A stretch of DNA of 45,510 nucleotides from Bacteroidota bacterium (GTDB lineage: Bacteria > Bacteroidota > Bacteroidia > Bacteroidales > CAIXZF01), in contig JAKLIX010000024.1 in NCBI GenBank assembly GCA_022709385.1, positions 1 through 45,510 on the forward strand, in the 5' to 3' direction. The position numbers and the translations under genes were made by a program. This document shows positions 44,622-45,510 of the stretch, piece after piece. Position 1 is the stretch's first letter. Each line of letters starts with the position of its first letter. The notes under the pieces are model-generated. The model worked only from the letters and a program-made list of their open reading frames with translations, did not search any database and had not been told where the DNA came from.

Positions 44622-44657
44622 AAGTGGGTGTGAGTGTGGGTGTGGGTGTGGGTGTGA
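44622..44657 (+). repeat. Left GT-rich inverted arm of the element
   Basis: Four GGG runs (44626, 44638, 44644, 44650) separated by TGT-type linkers. The strand could also fold into a G-quadruplex, competing with pairing to the right arm. Confidence 0.85.
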
Positions 44658-44670
44658 AATATTTTTCGAT

Positions 44671-45030
44671 ATGTTTGATTTTGAGAGGTTAGAGTTATAT
44701 CAGATTGCCAAGGAGCAGACGATCCTATTGCTTGGTTTCTTACAGTCTGACAGCAGGATAGACGATTACCTCAAAGACCAGTGGAAAAGAGCCAACTTCA
44801 GCATATACCTGAACCTGATCGAAGGAACGGGAAGAATTTCAGAGAACGACAAAAAGCATTTTCTTACCATTGCCAGGGGAAGTGTTTACGAATCGGTGGC
44901 CATCCTGAACCTGGTAAAAGACATGAACGAAATCGACGAGGATAGGTATAACGACCTGTACCAGCGTTATGAGTCCATCTCCAAAATGCTGCTTGGCATG
45001 TACCGAAGCTACAGCAAACCAAAAACCTGA
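44671..45030 (+). CDS. Four-helix bundle protein (23S rRNA intervening-sequence family)
   Basis: A 119-residue, wholly helical protein (MFDFERLELYQIAKEQ...). It has the family's typical middle segment, with WKRANFSIYLNLIEGTGRISENDKKHFLTIARGS in two pieces, and a hydrophobic closing helix. Homologues form pentameric bundles, occur inside 23S rRNA intervening sequences and are related to the Avd accessory protein of diversity-generating retroelements. I chose the ATG at 44671: the frame is open back to 44566, but that part is tRNA and GT repeat. Function is unknown; nucleic-acid binding is the usual proposal. Confidence 0.9.
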   Translation: MFDFERLELYQIAKEQTILLLGFLQSDSRIDDYLKDQWKRANFSIYLNLIEGTGRISENDKKHFLTIARGSVYESVAILNLVKDMNEIDEDRYNDLYQRYESISKMLLGMYRSYSKPKT

Positions 45031-45038
45031 GTTCCCCG

Positions 45039-45075
45039 CCCCCACCCACACCCACACCCACCCACACACCCACTT
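45039..45075 (-). repeat. Right inverted arm (CA-rich) of the element
   Basis: Complement of the left arm with small differences and an extra G/C-rich tip (ccccgccccc) next to the ORF stop. It ends at 45075, the base before tRNA-Pro. Confidence 0.85.
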
Positions 45076-45150
45076 CGGGGTATAGCGAAGCCCGGTTATC
45101 GCGCCTGCTTTGGGAGCAGGAGATCGCTGGTTCGAATCCAGCTACCCCGA
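45076..45150 (+). tRNA. tRNA-Pro(TGG)
   Basis: Seventy-five nucleotides. Acceptor cggggta/taccccg, D stem gcga/tcgc, anticodon stem cctgc/gcagg around tttggga (anticodon TGG, reads CCA and possibly other CCN codons), T stem gctgg/ccagc, discriminator A. CCA is not encoded. All stems are fully paired, so it should be functional. No promoter of its own is visible: the bases before it are the right arm of the element. It probably depends on readthrough from tRNA-Ser. Confidence 0.95.
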
Positions 45151-45510
45151 CAAGTTCTTTGAAAGCACGGTTATCGCGTCCCGACCCGAAGGATCGGGGA
45201 GATCGCTGGTTCGAATCCAGCTACCCCGACAAGTTCTTTGAAAGCACGGTTATCGCGTCCCGACCCGAAGGATCGGGGAGATCGCTGGTTCGAATCCAGC
45301 TACCCCGACAAGTTCTTTGAAAGCACGGTTATCGCGTCCCGACCCGAAGGATCGGGGAGATCGCTGGTTCGAATCCAGCTACCCCGACAAGTTCTTTGAA
45401 AGCACGGTTATCGCGTCCCGACCCGAAGGGTCGGGGAGATCGCTGGTTCGAATCCAGCTACCCCGACAAGTTCTTTGAAAGCACGGTTATCGCGTCCCGA
45501 CCCGAAGGAT
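45151..45510 (+). repeat. 79-bp tandem array derived from tRNA-Pro
   Basis: Four full units (45151-45229, 45230-45308, 45309-45387, 45388-45466) and 44 bp of a fifth, cut by the window edge. Each unit keeps tRNA-Pro segments in order: the D-arm piece cggttatcgcg and the 30-nt T-arm plus 3' acceptor segment. The 17-nt 5' acceptor/D part is replaced by 17 nt that normally follow the tRNA (caagttctttgaaagca). The 17-nt anticodon arm is replaced by a 21-nt palindrome (tcccgaccc-gaa-...). In unit 4 that palindrome is perfect; in the others one pair is mismatched. The units lack an anticodon and a 5' acceptor strand, so they are not working tRNA genes. Confidence 0.9.

Larger units (their letters stand above)
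44622..45075. mobile_element. IVS-like element: four-helix-bundle gene between GT-rich inverted arms
   Basis: A 454-bp unit fits exactly between tRNA-Ser and tRNA-Pro. Its ends are inverted: the left arm (44622-44657) and the reverse complement of the right arm (45039-45075) both begin aagtgggtgtg and share about 33 of 36 positions. If transcribed with the tRNAs the arms would form a long stem with the ORF in the loop. That architecture is the one known from intervening sequences in bacterial 23S rRNA, whose ORF belongs to the same four-helix family. No target duplication is seen and mobility is inferred. Confidence 0.5.

Noticed and set aside
44566..44670. Upstream extension of the four-helix protein through tRNA-Ser
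   Set aside because: The added residues translate tRNA and GT repeat (Cys/Gly run); the helical domain starts at the ATG at 44671.
45151..45510. Additional tRNA-Pro genes
   Set aside because: The units keep T-arm and 3' acceptor but lack the 5' acceptor strand and any anticodon arm, so they cannot be ordinary tRNAs.

Overview
The window looks like chromosomal DNA of a Bacteroidota bacterium, probably an uncultured Bacteroidales-like lineage. Evidence: two SusC/BtuB-type TonB-dependent receptors, two proteins with type IX secretion (T9SS) C-terminal sorting domains, a FISUMP domain, a DUF4294 protein, a LysM-receptor fusion, many GTG/ATG starts without Shine-Dalgarno sequences, and repeated TAnnTTTG (-7) promoter boxes. 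Both edges lie inside tandem repeat arrays, so the window may be a whole contig whose assembly stopped in repeats.

Layout. 1-1160: an 80-bp tandem array built on a long hairpin, with a 117-bp block inserted twice. 1160-3480: an A+T-richer accessory patch on the minus strand (59-aa ORF, Clp-fold SDH/SppA-like serine protease, 67-aa partner, HicBA toxin-antitoxin). 3684-10075: TonB receptor, then the protein quality-control operon tig-clpP-clpX and a DUF4294 protein. 10104-13482 (minus): oxidoreductase, lipoprotein and WbaP-like sugar transferase, probably for surface polysaccharide. 13554-19726: pcm facing a minus operon of DHOD-like protein, GT2, miaA and a second TonB receptor. 19836-23402: His-rich ferredoxin and Rrf2 regulator (minus), then rnz and a BadF-type sugar kinase. 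23419-31882: secreted M4 metallopeptidase, a papain-like T9SS protein and an AlgX-like protein. 31855-34845: guaA with a LysM/receptor fusion. 34924-41494: EamA transporter, AlbA_2 protein, TPR-AraC regulator, then a PI-PLC/FISUMP lipoprotein and a beta-barrel protein. 41568-44340: xseAB and mtaB.

The right end (44341-45510) is the most unusual part. A 36-nt alternating purine-pyrimidine tract with a 22-bp palindrome precedes tRNA-Ser(GCT). A 454-bp element follows: a four-helix-bundle (23S intervening-sequence-type) gene between GT-rich inverted arms. It ends exactly at the first base of tRNA-Pro(TGG). tRNA-Pro is followed by at least four and a half 79-bp tandem units made from its own D-arm and T-arm/3' acceptor parts, with the anticodon arm replaced by a GAA-loop CCCGA palindrome. 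A related palindrome is the core of the left-edge array.

Most other genes are housekeeping or ordinary Bacteroidota surface functions. All product names are judged from protein motifs by eye; no database search was possible.
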